Position numbers and translations under genes: made by a program. This document shows positions 17,174 through 26,382 of a DNA stretch of 64,000 nucleotides, piece by piece; the first letter of the stretch is position 1; every line of letters begins with the position of its first letter. The notes under the pieces were generated by a model. That model was given only the letters and a program-made list of their open reading frames with translations, did no database searches and had not been told where the DNA came from. The stretch comes from Acidobacteriota bacterium (GTDB lineage: Bacteria > Acidobacteriota > Blastocatellia > Pyrinomonadales > Pyrinomonadaceae): positions 1 through 64,000 of the forward strand of contig JAEWFC010000021.1 in NCBI GenBank assembly GCA_023389035.1. The letters run 5' to 3'.

Positions 17174-17198
17174 AAGAAAAGTCGCATCGAAATGCGAG
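17174..17198 (-). terminator. Intrinsic terminator after B12-radical SAM gene
   Basis: On the minus strand CTCGCAT-TTCG-ATGCGA is followed by CTTTTCTT. It is about 75 bases past the stop of the radical SAM gene and separates it from the RRM gene. Confidence 0.6.
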
Positions 17199-17271
17199 AG
17201 AAGGATTACTTAATTAGGATGCACTTAATCGCCCGCAAAAGCAAACTAAATAAACGAATAAATAGTTTTAC

Positions 17272-18825
17272 TTACTGAGCGTGAATGGGCGGCCTGTCGA
17301 CACGCTTTCGGCGCCGGTACTCACGATAGATGCCGAACCCCTCTTTTGAAAGGCTGACGATCACACCGCGATTCGCAAAAAGCAGCTTAAGCCATGCGGC
17401 CGTTCCCATTTGCGGGAAATAGATGCCGCGGAAAAAGAGCCGTGCGACAAAGTGGCCGATGCGTATATCTATAGGTGAATCCGCCAGGGCATCGATCACT
17501 TCGCGGTTTCGTTCCGGGCTGTACGAACGCGACCATGCGGCGATGGTCTCGCGTCTGGCCTCCTCGATCGTCATCTTCGCGGGCTTGTGAGCCATAACGA
17601 ATTGTGCGAAATCCAGCCAGTGCTTCGGCCGCTCAAGACGACCCGCTTTTTGGAGGCGGTCGTACAGCGGCGTAGCCGGGAAAGGTGTCAGCTGGCCAAA
17701 GACCGGCAGCCCGGGCGCCCAGCTTTCGATCTCGCTGACGGTGCGGGTTCCGACGCCGACCGTGTCGTTGTCCATCCCGAAGATGAACGAGGTGATCGCG
17801 TAAATGTTGCGGCGGGCAAGTCCGTCCAGCACTGATTTGTAATTTGCGGGTTTTGAGAATGTCTTGTTGACGTCCGCCATGTTCGCGGGGTCGATCGATT
17901 CCATCCCGATAAAGATCCAGCGGCCGCCCGATTCGGCGATCAGATCGACAAGCTCTTCATCAGCCAGCAGGTTCGCACTGATCTGCGCCACCCACGGCAG
18001 TTGTGCACCGGCGGCGATGATATCGCGAAGTAATCCTTTCAGACGCTTCTTATTGATAGCGAGATTGTCATCGATAAAGAATACGGCCATCTGGCCTTTC
18101 TCTTTTCGGGCCCGCGCTTTCAGACGCAGCAATTCTTCGACGACGCTCTCGTTCGTTCGGAAGCGGATCGAGTCACCAAAGAAACCTGTCACCGTACAGA
18201 ACTCGCAGCCGTACGGACAGCCGCGGCCGGTCTCGATCGGCACCACAAAGAACTTGCCCCAACCGGCACCCATTTTCGAAAGCATCGGGCGAAGAAATTT
18301 CGGAACGAGCGAGAACTGATCAAGGTCCAGAGTTTCCCAGGGGATGTGCGGATAGTTTTCAAGCGTCGGCTTTATGTCATTTCCCTTTTCATCCAGTTCC
18401 GGCTGATAGACGTCTTTCAATTCGCCCTTCGCAGCATCGGCAACGATCAGGGGCCAAGTGGCGTCAGCTTCGCCAAGAGCGACCGCGTCGGCATGCCGCG
18501 GCCCGCCGTCGCGGCCGAGGGCTTCGTCAGGACATTCCGTCACGTGCGGCCCGCCCATCACGACCTTTATTCCCGCTTCGCGTAATGAATCGGCAACCTC
18601 GTATGCACGTGCGACCATTCGCGTCATTGATCCGATGCCTACCAGCCCGACGTTCTCCTTTTTGCAGAACGCGACCAGTTCAGACCGGGACATCGCTTTC
18701 GCATTCCCGTCGATCAGAACCACTTCGTGTTCCGGCGGAGTCAAAGACTGCAGCAGGAACATCCAGAGATGAGGCATGAAGTTGCGGGTTACACCGTTAT
18801 CCGGGTTATATAAAAGGATCTTCAT
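17272..18825 (-). CDS. B12-binding domain radical SAM protein
   Basis: The product has 517 residues. The first 150 residues form a Rossmann-like cobalamin-binding domain (GIGSMTRMVARAYEVADSL, then VVMGGPHVTECPDEAL). The radical SAM domain follows with the cluster motif CPYGCEFC (about residue 207-214) and FFIDDNLAINKKRLKGLL. A helical C-terminal part ends in a basic tail. Proteins of this layout are methyltransferases or cyclases on lipids, hopanoids, tetrapyrroles or natural products; the substrate is not evident. It stands alone, divergent from the M14 peptidase gene. Confidence 0.88.
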   Translation of the reverse strand: MKILLYNPDNGVTRNFMPHLWMFLLQSLTPPEHEVVLIDGNAKAMSRSELVAFCKKENVGLVGIGSMTRMVARAYEVADSLREAGIKVVMGGPHVTECPDEALGRDGGPRHADAVALGEADATWPLIVADAAKGELKDVYQPELDEKGNDIKPTLENYPHIPWETLDLDQFSLVPKFLRPMLSKMGAGWGKFFVVPIETGRGCPYGCEFCTVTGFFGDSIRFRTNESVVEELLRLKARARKEKGQMAVFFIDDNLAINKKRLKGLLRDIIAAGAQLPWVAQISANLLADEELVDLIAESGGRWIFIGMESIDPANMADVNKTFSKPANYKSVLDGLARRNIYAITSFIFGMDNDTVGVGTRTVSEIESWAPGLPVFGQLTPFPATPLYDRLQKAGRLERPKHWLDFAQFVMAHKPAKMTIEEARRETIAAWSRSYSPERNREVIDALADSPIDIRIGHFVARLFFRGIYFPQMGTAAWLKLLFANRGVIVSLSKEGFGIYREYRRRKRVDRPPIHAQ

Positions 18826-19131
18826 TGTACGTAAAACAGAATCGAGCAGGAGCGATGCGAGGAGAATGCGGTCTTCATTCCGCTATGGGAAGCAATCGCA
18901 CCTTTGGTTGCATAAGCTGACTAGATTTGATTTTGCCACGTTAGCGACATTTTTCCTACTGTATAACGCCGTATTTGCAATCTAAGTGCATTTTGTTTCG
19001 TAACGCCTCTCCCCTAAACAACCGTGGCGTTCTTTGCGTATAAACCGTTTGCGTTTAATATTTTAGGAAATCCGAGCTGTCAGATTCGAAAATCAGGCCG
19101 CGAGCTCGAGCGGCCGAGTGATGATCTCAAA
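18826..19131. other. Divergent intergenic region
   Basis: It separates the B12-radical SAM gene (leftward) from the M14 peptidase (rightward). A weak promoter candidate for the peptidase is TTGCGT (19034-19039) with TAATAT (19056-19061), 16 bases apart. The open frame from 19024 into the peptidase has no signal peptide-like start and is treated as untranslated. I see no other structure. Confidence 0.4.
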
Positions 19132-21912
19132 ATGAAAAAATGGTCCTCTTTGCTGTGCATTGCGTTCTGTCTGATCGGAGCGTCATTCGCGTTCACACAA
19201 CAACTCGAGCCAAAGTTCGACTTTTACACACGCGGCCCGTACCGCGAAAACGTACCTCGGCCGCAGTCGCTGTTAAGGTTTGACGTCGGCGACCACCACA
19301 CGACGTATGCTCAGATGGAGCAGGTGATCTTTGCTATCGCGAAAGCTGCACCGGACCGGGTCAAGGTCCACGAGATCGGCACGACGAATGAGCACCGGAT
19401 GCAGTATGTCCTCGCGATCTCTTCGCCCGAAAATATCTCCAGACTTGACGAGATAAAGGCGAACACCGCACTGCTGGCTGATCCGCGAAGGACCTCGCGA
19501 GCTGACGCCGAGCGCATCGCCGCCACAACGCCGTCGACCGCCTGGATGGGCTATACGATCCATGGCAATGAAAGCTCTTCTTTCGAGGCCTTCATGCAGG
19601 TCGTTTATCAGCTTGCCGCGTCGGATGAACCGGAAACCCTCGAGATCCTGAGGAATAACGTCGTGCTGGTTTTGACCGGCGCGAATCCTGACGGACATGA
19701 GCGTTTTGCTACCTGGTACAACTCGGTTGCCGTCGGCAGCCCGGACCGCCGGGCCGTTGAACACTCAGAGCCGTGGTCGATCTACGGACGCCATAATCAT
19801 TATCGTTTCAATCTGAACCGCGACACACTCGCGATGACGCAGAAGGAAACGCACAACATGATCAAGGCATACAACGAGTGGAATCCGCAATTGGCCGTCG
19901 ATCATCACGGGCAGACATCGCAGTACTTTTTTCCACCGGCGGCCCTGCCGATCAATCCGAATCTGCCGCAGCCGGTGACAAATCGCTGGATGGATATCTA
20001 TGGCCGGGCAAATGCTTCCGCCTTTGACGCCAATCGTTGGGATTACTACGTGCGTGATGTGTTCGACGCGTTTTATCCCGGCTACTGGGATACGTATCCG
20101 TCGCTTTCCGGTGCGATCGGCATGACCTACGAGACTGATGGCGGCGGCTGGAAAGGACTGAACTGGGAACGCGACGACGGCACGATCGTCACCTTTCGTT
20201 CATCGATCGCAAAGCACTATGTGGCATCGATGACGACGCTGCAGGCCAACTCACGGAACAAGACCGAAAGGCTCAAAGATTTCTACGACTTTCGCGCAAA
20301 GGCGATGTCCGATCACGCCTCGGCAAAGCTGAAACGGGTCGTGATCGTCCCCGGGCGCGATCCTGTAAAGAGCGCTGAACTGGTAGAAGTACTGCTGCGT
20401 TCGAACGTCGAGGTGAAGGTGGCAAACTCGGCCTTCTCATCATCGACCGCACACACATATCTGCAGAAGGATGCTCCGGCGGAACGGCGCAGCTTCCCTG
20501 CCGGTTCGTACGTCGTTGACCTGAACCAACCGCAGCGAATTCTTATCAAATCGATACTCGAGCAAGACACGCCGCAGGATAAGGCGTTCGTCGAAGAAAA
20601 TATGGCCCGCTTTCGTCGCAACCAAATGCGCGGCCAGGGCCAGCCGAAAGAAGAATACGGTTTCTACGATGTGACAGCGTGGTCGCTGCCTCTCGCGTTT
20701 GGTGTCGAAGCATATTGGACAGAAGATTCCGGCTCGCTCGACGCGGCGACAGTGACGCAGCAATCCATCGAACAGGCGAAGCTCGGCGGAACGACCGGGC
20801 GTGCGTCGGTGGCCTATATCATTCCGTATCAAACGGACTCGACCGGAGCGATGGTGATGCGGCTGACGCAGCAGGGCTTCAAGGTCGCCGTCGCAACACG
20901 TCCTCTAAACGCGGGCGGTCGAAATTATCCTGCGGGAACCTTTGTCGTGCGCGTCTCTCGCAATCCGGAAACTTTGCACGATGCCATTTCCAGAATGTCA
21001 CGTGAGATGGGTGTGAGGGTAACCGCGGTCGATTCCGGCTATGCCGACGAAGGCGACACGGGCATCGGCGGTGAAGCCGTGCTCTCGCTATCGAAACCAA
21101 ACATCGCCGTTCTCGCAGACGAAGGTACCGACGCCGAATCCTACGGCTCGATCTGGTGGACGCTCGACAAATATGGGATCAAGTTCACGCCCTTGTCGGC
21201 GTCCGCGATCAGGTCAGGTGCGCTTCGCGATTACAACGTCCTGATCCTGCCTAACGGTAACCCGGGCAGATACAACGGGAATTTCAACGCTAACGCCGTT
21301 AACACGCTCAAACAATGGGTTTCTGACGGCGGCAACCTTGTCGCCATCCGCGGCGCGGCGGTTTTCTCTGCACTTAAGGACGTCGATCTGACCAGCTCAC
21401 GCATGGTCGGAAGCGAGGAAACAAAAGAAACTCCAAAACCCGCAGCCTCGCCATCGCCATCGCCCGAACCGACACCGCCAAGCGACAAGGCCGACCAGAT
21501 CCCAGCGGTGCTGCCGCCGATAGCGTCGCCTTCGGCCGATGCGAACAAGGTACCGGTCCCGCTGCCCGGTTCGATAATGCGTGCGACGGTCGACCGCACG
21601 ACATATCTTAATTACGGTGTAAACGAAAGCGAGCTGCCCGTACTATTGGCGAGCGGTTATTTCTTCGGTTACTCTAAGCAAGGTACGAATGCATTAGTTT
21701 TTGACGAGAGCCCGAGACGGCCGCTGACGGTCTCCGGCTTCACATGGCAGGGCAACACCGAAGAACTCCTTCGCGGAACCTCGTACCTGATCGATGAATC
21801 GCGTGGCCGCGGTCATGTGATCCTGTTCGCGGAAGACCCGTTCTATCGCGGAATGACACGAGCTGTCACGCGGCAGTTCTTTAATTCAATGGCATTTGTC
21901 GGAGTGTTTTAA
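19132..21912 (+). CDS. Secreted M14-family zinc carboxypeptidase
   Basis: I start at ATG 19132, giving MKKWSSLLCIAFCLIGASFAF, a clear signal peptide; the frame itself opens at 19024. The product has 926 residues. The M14 domain shows the zinc ligands in TIHGNESSSFEAF (HxxE) and AVDHHGQ, with NPDGHERF between. The middle third is a domain of unknown role; residues 650-900 resemble a class I glutamine amidotransferase-like fold (NIAVLADEGTDAESYGS). A Pro/Ser-rich linker (about residues 765-800) interrupts it. Such large peptidases are common in Acidobacteriota and act outside the cytoplasm on peptides. Two small genes follow at 6-base and overlapping distance. Confidence 0.9.
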   Translation: MKKWSSLLCIAFCLIGASFAFTQQLEPKFDFYTRGPYRENVPRPQSLLRFDVGDHHTTYAQMEQVIFAIAKAAPDRVKVHEIGTTNEHRMQYVLAISSPENISRLDEIKANTALLADPRRTSRADAERIAATTPSTAWMGYTIHGNESSSFEAFMQVVYQLAASDEPETLEILRNNVVLVLTGANPDGHERFATWYNSVAVGSPDRRAVEHSEPWSIYGRHNHYRFNLNRDTLAMTQKETHNMIKAYNEWNPQLAVDHHGQTSQYFFPPAALPINPNLPQPVTNRWMDIYGRANASAFDANRWDYYVRDVFDAFYPGYWDTYPSLSGAIGMTYETDGGGWKGLNWERDDGTIVTFRSSIAKHYVASMTTLQANSRNKTERLKDFYDFRAKAMSDHASAKLKRVVIVPGRDPVKSAELVEVLLRSNVEVKVANSAFSSSTAHTYLQKDAPAERRSFPAGSYVVDLNQPQRILIKSILEQDTPQDKAFVEENMARFRRNQMRGQGQPKEEYGFYDVTAWSLPLAFGVEAYWTEDSGSLDAATVTQQSIEQAKLGGTTGRASVAYIIPYQTDSTGAMVMRLTQQGFKVAVATRPLNAGGRNYPAGTFVVRVSRNPETLHDAISRMSREMGVRVTAVDSGYADEGDTGIGGEAVLSLSKPNIAVLADEGTDAESYGSIWWTLDKYGIKFTPLSASAIRSGALRDYNVLILPNGNPGRYNGNFNANAVNTLKQWVSDGGNLVAIRGAAVFSALKDVDLTSSRMVGSEETKETPKPAASPSPSPEPTPPSDKADQIPAVLPPIASPSADANKVPVPLPGSIMRATVDRTTYLNYGVNESELPVLLASGYFFGYSKQGTNALVFDESPRRPLTVSGFTWQGNTEELLRGTSYLIDESRGRGHVILFAEDPFYRGMTRAVTRQFFNSMAFVGVF

Positions 21913-21918
21913 GTCTCT

Positions 21919-22404
21919 ATGTTCACAGTAAAAGCAGGATACAGCGACGACATTGAGCTGCGTTCAAACGTTGAAAAGGTTCGCGAGTTTTTCGCCGACC
22001 TGAGCAATTTCGCCGACCTGATGCCCGGCATCGCCAGTATTCACACGGATGCGAAAGGCGTCGCACATTGGCAGATCGTCGCCGATATCCCGGTCGTCGG
22101 GTCGATGCGGCAAAAGTTCGCGGTCGAGCTCGGCGAGCTCACGGACGAACGCATCGAATGGTTTCCGATCCGCGACGAGACGCAAAACTTCCTGCGTTTC
22201 TCTGCAGACTTCCTGGAAAAGGCAAAAAATGTAACGCTCGTACATTTTTCGCAGATGGTCGAGCTTCGTCGAAAAAGCGCACGCGAACTGCACATGCTTG
22301 CGGGCCTCGCAGGTGAATCGCTGATCAGCACGGAAATGAGCAAAAAGATCACTGAGATGATCAAGGTTTTTATACAGCGAGCAAAGGAGAAGTTAGAACA
22401 ATGA
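21919..22404 (+). CDS. SRPBCC-fold protein (CoxG/polyketide-cyclase type)
   Basis: The product has 161 residues, starting six bases after the peptidase stop. It shows the START-like pattern: an N-terminal strand, a helix segment NVEKVREFFADLSNFADLMPG, a series of strands (AHWQIVADIPVVGSMRQKF, ERIEWFP) and a long C-terminal helix. These proteins bind hydrophobic ligands or assist assembly of enzymes, and no specific ligand can be read off. Its last four bases overlap the ATG of the DUF2911 gene, so they are co-translated. Confidence 0.75.
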   Translation: MFTVKAGYSDDIELRSNVEKVREFFADLSNFADLMPGIASIHTDAKGVAHWQIVADIPVVGSMRQKFAVELGELTDERIEWFPIRDETQNFLRFSADFLEKAKNVTLVHFSQMVELRRKSARELHMLAGLAGESLISTEMSKKITEMIKVFIQRAKEKLEQ

Positions 22405-23270
22405 AACGATCTTTATTTTTCGCGGTCCTTATAGCATCATTCGCGGCCGTCGCAGCAGCTCAGGTCACGCTGCCGCCGGTAAGCCAGCGGCAGTCGGTAA
22501 CACAGGGCGTCGGCGATACCACCATCACGATCGTCTATCATCGGCCCAATGTGAACGGTCGAAAGATCTGGGACGGCTTGGTTCCCTACTCGCAGGTGTG
22601 GCGAGCAGGCGCGAACCAGGCTACGCTCTTCGAATTCTCAAAGGATGTGACGATCAACGGCAAGCCGCTGCCGGCCGGAAAATACAGTTTTCACGTCATC
22701 CCGAGCGCGGGCGAGTGGACCCTGATATTTAACAAGGACGCCGGCCAATGGGGCAGCTTTGCTTACAATGAAAAAGACGACGCGGTCCGCGTGACCGCTA
22801 CACCTGCGAAGACCTCGTTTCACGAATCGCTCACGTACTCCTTCGTCGATCCGAAACCTGACAGCGTTACGGTGCAGCTTGCCTGGGAAAACCTCGCTGT
22901 GCCGATGACGATCGGGATCGGCGATGTTCACGGCCGTTTGCTGACGCAGATCCGCGAAGGAATCGCGTCAAAAACAGGTGCCGAGCAGGTTCCGTTCCTT
23001 AACCAGTTCGGTTCCTACGTTGCGACGTTCAAACAAAAAGAGCACTACGTCGAAGGGCTGAAACACATTGATGCTTCGATCGGCGTCCGTGAAACGTATT
23101 CCAATCTCTCGATACGGGCACGCATTCTCGGCGAGCAAGGCAAGTATTCGGAAGCTGTTGCGACCGCTGAGAAAGCGATCGCTCTCGGACGAGCGAGCAC
23201 TCCGCCGACAAATCCGAACATTATCGCGACCTTGGAAACACTGGTTACCGAGTGGAAAGCTAAGATATAA
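22401..23270 (+). CDS. Secreted DUF2911 protein with TPR-like tail
   Basis: The 289-residue product has a signal peptide (MKRSLFFAVLIASFAAVAAA). The body matches DUF2911: VYHRPNVNGRKIWDGLVPY, QVWRAGANQATLFEFSKDV and LPAGKYSFHVIP are hallmarks. From about residue 190 the sequence becomes helical with TPR-like repeats (HYVEGLKHIDASIG, GKYSEAVATAEKAIALG). DUF2911 proteins are frequent in Bacteroidota and Acidobacteriota, periplasmic and of unknown function. The start overlaps the previous gene (ATGA). Confidence 0.88.
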   Translation: MKRSLFFAVLIASFAAVAAAQVTLPPVSQRQSVTQGVGDTTITIVYHRPNVNGRKIWDGLVPYSQVWRAGANQATLFEFSKDVTINGKPLPAGKYSFHVIPSAGEWTLIFNKDAGQWGSFAYNEKDDAVRVTATPAKTSFHESLTYSFVDPKPDSVTVQLAWENLAVPMTIGIGDVHGRLLTQIREGIASKTGAEQVPFLNQFGSYVATFKQKEHYVEGLKHIDASIGVRETYSNLSIRARILGEQGKYSEAVATAEKAIALGRASTPPTNPNIIATLETLVTEWKAKI

Positions 23271-23274
23271 ATAA

Positions 23275-23331
23275 AAAATATTCGCTTCGTCGATCTTCAC
23301 CGTTTATGAGGATTGACGAGGCGATATTTTT
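23275..23331 (+). terminator. Intrinsic terminator after DUF2911 gene
   Basis: CGCTTCGTC (23283-23291) pairs with GACGAGGCG (23315-23323) with one G-T pair; flanking A/T runs extend the stem and give a T tract. The 23-base loop is long, so strength is uncertain. Confidence 0.55.
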
Positions 23332-23379
23332 GCGATAATATCCTTACTGAAATTGATTTTCAATTTCTTTCACTCGCAG

Positions 23380-23661
23380 ATGAACAACACGGCATTAAAA
23401 TTCGCACCGGTTTTCTCCGACAATAAGCGGGTCGACCTTTCGCTCGATGGCGGTGAAGCGACGCTTAAGCTTTCGACTTACACCGAAGGGCTCGGCTGGT
23501 GCACTCAGAAAACGATGCAGCTCGGACCGGAACTTCTTGACGAGGTCCACCGGGTCATAACCGCTGCCCGACTGAAAATACGGCGCGACAATGCTGCTGC
23601 TGATCAAGATGCCGGAGATCCCGGCGATGCGAAGATCCTTCAGTTTCCGTTGTTTTCCTGA
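23380..23661 (+). CDS. Small conserved hypothetical protein
   Basis: I start at ATG 23380 (MNNTALKF), giving 93 residues; the frame is open from 23353. It has two predicted strands (VDLSLDGGEATLKLSTY), a WCTQKTMQLG segment and a helix (ELLDEVHRVITAARLKI), followed by an Asp-rich tail and ILQFPLFS. No signal peptide. I do not recognise the family. A dyad GAAATTG-n5-CAATTTC at about 23349-23367 lies just upstream and resembles the palindrome before the ferritin-like gene. Confidence 0.6.
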   Translation: MNNTALKFAPVFSDNKRVDLSLDGGEATLKLSTYTEGLGWCTQKTMQLGPELLDEVHRVITAARLKIRRDNAAADQDAGDPGDAKILQFPLFS

Positions 23662-23680
23662 TCCTCCGTACGTAAAACTA

Positions 23681-23715
23681 AAAAAGCCCGGCCTTTCTCC
23701 TGCCGGGCTTTTCTT
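23681..23715. terminator. Bidirectional intrinsic terminator
   Basis: AAAAAGCCCGGC (23681-23692) pairs with GCCGGGCTTTT (23702-23712) around a 9-base loop. It serves the small gene ending at 23661 and the opposing ferritin-like gene ending at 23734. Confidence 0.88.
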
Positions 23716-23733
23716 TATTCAATGTTCAGAGAT

Positions 23734-24195
23734 CTAGCTGACCTCTCGCAGAACGATCCGCTCGGAACCGGCCTTTGCCGTACGTTCGGATGTCAATTTC
23801 TCGAGCTCTTCGATATGCATCTGCTCGTCTGAGATCTGGCCCTCGAGCCAAAACTTCTGCGGCAGGTCGTTATCGTCGCACGCCGCCCAAGCAGCCATAT
23901 AGACCGCCATCGCTTCCCTTTCAAGCTCAAGGTCCTGCTTCAGCATTTCGTCGATATTGATCGACTGACGGATCATCGCCGGTTCAACCGTCGGCACGCC
24001 GCCAAGAGCGACGATCTTGTCGCCGAGCACTTCTGCGTGGTCCTGTGCTTCCTCGGCCTGGTCGCGAAACCAATCCTTAAAGACCTCGCGATCTTTTCCC
24101 GTCACCAAATAACTGTGCTGCGAATACTGAATTACGCCCGCCAGCTCAAGCGACAACGCCTTATTTAGATTATCTACCAACTCTGCTCTTCCCAT
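23734..24195 (-). CDS. Ferritin-like/bacterioferritin-type protein
   Basis: I prefer the ATG at 24195 (MGRAELVDNLNKALSLELAG, 153 residues) because the bacterioferritin family begins this way; the frame opens at 24219. It is a four-helix bundle with di-iron ligands visible in ELAGVIQYSQH, AEEAQDHAEVLGD and EREAMAVYMAA, and ISDEQMHIEELEK near the end. Proteins like this oxidise and store iron or act as Dps-like protectants. It stands alone; the palindrome 85 bases upstream of its start suggests metal- or redox-dependent control. Confidence 0.85.
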   Translation of the reverse strand: MGRAELVDNLNKALSLELAGVIQYSQHSYLVTGKDREVFKDWFRDQAEEAQDHAEVLGDKIVALGGVPTVEPAMIRQSINIDEMLKQDLELEREAMAVYMAAWAACDDNDLPQKFWLEGQISDEQMHIEELEKLTSERTAKAGSERIVLREVS

Positions 24196-24280
24196 AGTGA
24201 AAACGCCCCCGTATTTCAAGAGGCTAACACACCATGGATCGAGTCGTCAAGATAAACCCTTTATTTACAATAGTTAGTAT

Positions 24281-24295
24281 TGAAATTCAATTTCA
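24281..24295. promoter_or_regulatory. Palindromic operator candidate (Fur/PerR-like 7-1-7)
   Basis: TGAAATTCAATTTCA is a perfect 7-1-7 inverted repeat. It has the geometry of Fur-family operators and agrees with the Fur 7-1-7 consensus (TGATAATNATTATCA) at 10 or 11 of 15 positions by eye. It lies 85 bases before the ferritin-like start, which fits iron- or peroxide-dependent regulation. No Fur-family gene is in the window. Confidence 0.45.
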
Positions 24296-24334
24296 CTTGC
24301 CCGCGGAGTACCGGCATAATGTGAATGGCGGATC

Positions 24335-25084
24335 TTAGGTGATCGTTCCGCCGTCAACGGTGATCACTTCGCCGTTCATATAGGAATTTCGCGGGCTGAC
24401 GATAAACGCAGCGAACTCAGCAAGTTCGCTCGGTTCGCCCAGCCGGCGGAGCGAGACCCAGTTCTCGTGTGCGGCCAGCAGGTGTTCGGGCAGCGTGTTG
24501 CCGAGATCGGTGTCAAAAATTCCCGCAGCGATGGCGTTCACGGTGATCCCGAAATTCGCCGCCTCGCGTGAAAGACATTTCGTAAAGCCGATCATCGCGG
24601 CCTTTGAGGTTGCGTAGTGGACCGAGGTAGGCAGTGCCCTTATGGCACCGATGCTCGTGATGTTTAAGATCGTCCCCGCGCGTTCGCGGATCATCTGCTT
24701 ATAAAACGGCTTGGTCACCGCAAACAGGCTGTTGACGTTTGTATCTACGACCCAGTCCCAGCTCTTGTCCGTGGTCGTGGCGAAATTATCCGGCTTGTTC
24801 ACGGCGGCGTTATTGACCAGAATGTCCACCGCTCCCCACGCATCGCGTATCTCGCGTGCGATGTGCTTCATTCCGTAGCGGTCGGTTACCGATACCTTAA
24901 ATGCCAACGCCTTTCGCCCAAATGCCTCGACCTTTGCCTTTACTGCCTCGGCCAGATCGTCGCTGCTGTGATAGTTAAATGCGATGTCCGCACCCTCGCG
25001 GGCAAAGATCTCACAAAGTGCAGCACCGATACCGCGTGTACCGCCGGATATGAACGCTCGTTTACCTTCAAGTAGCAGACTCAA
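24335..25084 (-). CDS. Short-chain dehydrogenase/reductase (FabG-like)
   Basis: The product has 249 residues with TTG start at 25084, eight bases after GGAGAG. It shows the SDR motifs: cofactor loop SGGTRGIGAALCEIFA (TGxxxGxG type), DILVNNAAVNKP, catalytic Ser in NITSIGAI and YxxxK in HYATSKAAMIGF. It reduces a carbonyl with NAD(P)H; a 3-oxoacyl-ACP or related substrate is likely but not certain. It is followed downstream by nothing on the same strand until the ferritin-like gene, and lies after the glycosyltransferase gene with a gap of about 95 bases. Confidence 0.9.
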   Translation of the reverse strand: MSLLLEGKRAFISGGTRGIGAALCEIFAREGADIAFNYHSSDDLAEAVKAKVEAFGRKALAFKVSVTDRYGMKHIAREIRDAWGAVDILVNNAAVNKPDNFATTTDKSWDWVVDTNVNSLFAVTKPFYKQMIRERAGTILNITSIGAIRALPTSVHYATSKAAMIGFTKCLSREAANFGITVNAIAAGIFDTDLGNTLPEHLLAAHENWVSLRRLGEPSELAEFAAFIVSPRNSYMNGEVITVDGGTIT

Positions 25085-25180
25085 ATCGATCTCTCCAGAA
25101 CCCGTAATGAAAACAAAATAAAAGGTTAATTAAATACCGCTAGGCTGACAAGTGGTACGTGATGAAACTTTACAAAGATG

Positions 25181-26365
25181 TCAGGCGGCAATTGCGGGCC
25201 GTTCGGCCTCACGCGTGGGCAATAGGGCAGCGATCTCGCGGATAATATCCTCGGTCGCGTTCGGTGTGGCAAGCGATCCCGCGGCGTCACGCAAGGCGAG
25301 ATATTTCACCCGGTCGTCGGTCAGGGCTCGCACGGTGGGCACGATATCAGTCGAGCGTTCGAGCATTATTCCGGCTCCGCGAGAGGCGAGAAGTTTTACC
25401 GTACCGGCTTCCTGCGGCATCGGTGGTGTCGTGATGTCGGCGATTATCGGCAACCGGCAGGCTAGTGCCTCGAATGTCGTCAGTCCGCCAAGTTTTGACA
25501 CCATGACGTTCGCCGCATGCATCAGGGTTTCGATCTCGTCAGAATAACCGATGACCTTCACCGGGAATTTCGCTGACTTGGCCAATTCCTCGGCCTCTAT
25601 CCGCAGCTCTTCATTCTTGCCGGCAAGAAAGATCGCCTGCACGTCCAGCTCGCCGCGGATCAGTTCCTTAAAGATGGTCGGGATATTGCCGCCGCCGATC
25701 CATCCGGCGTTTACAAAAACGGTGAATTTATCCGGATCGAGTCCGAACGCCCTGCGTGCCGACTGCGCATCGGTCTCGCTGACCTCGCGAAACTTCGGAT
25801 GCAGCGGCAGGCCCGAGATCTTGATCTTCTCAGCCGATACGCCGTAATCCATTAGCTGTCGGCGGGCGTCGTCGTTCGCGACCAGATAAAGCGAAACGTC
25901 ATCGCATGCCCAGCCCTTCCAAAAACCGTAGCACGGGTCGGTAACGACCGTAACCAGCGGGATCTGGTCCTGCAGATTAAGCTCGCGTAGGATGCGTCCG
26001 AAGATATGCTGTGTCAGAGGATGAACGCTGACGACCACATGCGGGCACCATTTCTCAAACGATGCTTTCAGCGGCACGATGCAGCGGTCGAGGAACAATG
26101 GCCGCGTCTCGGGGCGGAAACGATTCACCGCCCAGTACAGGTACTTCATCCAGCCCTGCTTGTGGCGAAGCATCCAATTGTACAGATTGACCAGCTTTTC
26201 AGTGACGTGATGAGAATCTTCGATCGCCTTGATTATCCGGACGACCGCGGTATTTCCCTGCCAGAAATTTTGCAGCCCGACAGCCAGCGCCTGGGCGGCG
26301 GACCGATGCCCACCGCCGGTGTCAGACGAGATAATAAGTATCTTTGGCGTCGTTGTCGGCTGCAT
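25181..26365 (-). CDS. MGDG-synthase-like diacylglycerol glycosyltransferase
   Basis: The 394-residue product begins with the MGDG synthase/UgtP signature ILIISSDTGGGHRSAAQAL (GGGHR loop near residue 18). The C-terminal GT-B half contains NAGWIGGGNIPTIFKEL and MVSKLGGLTTFEAL, the sugar-nucleotide site of family GT28. Enzymes of this group transfer glucose or galactose to diacylglycerol to make membrane glycolipids at the cytoplasmic face. The SPASM radical SAM gene ends 17 bases upstream on the same strand, so the two probably form an operon. Confidence 0.88.
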   Translation of the reverse strand: MQPTTTPKILIISSDTGGGHRSAAQALAVGLQNFWQGNTAVVRIIKAIEDSHHVTEKLVNLYNWMLRHKQGWMKYLYWAVNRFRPETRPLFLDRCIVPLKASFEKWCPHVVVSVHPLTQHIFGRILRELNLQDQIPLVTVVTDPCYGFWKGWACDDVSLYLVANDDARRQLMDYGVSAEKIKISGLPLHPKFREVSETDAQSARRAFGLDPDKFTVFVNAGWIGGGNIPTIFKELIRGELDVQAIFLAGKNEELRIEAEELAKSAKFPVKVIGYSDEIETLMHAANVMVSKLGGLTTFEALACRLPIIADITTPPMPQEAGTVKLLASRGAGIMLERSTDIVPTVRALTDDRVKYLALRDAAGSLATPNATEDIIREIAALLPTREAERPAIAA

Positions 26366-26382
26366 TCCCGGTGATCGATCGA

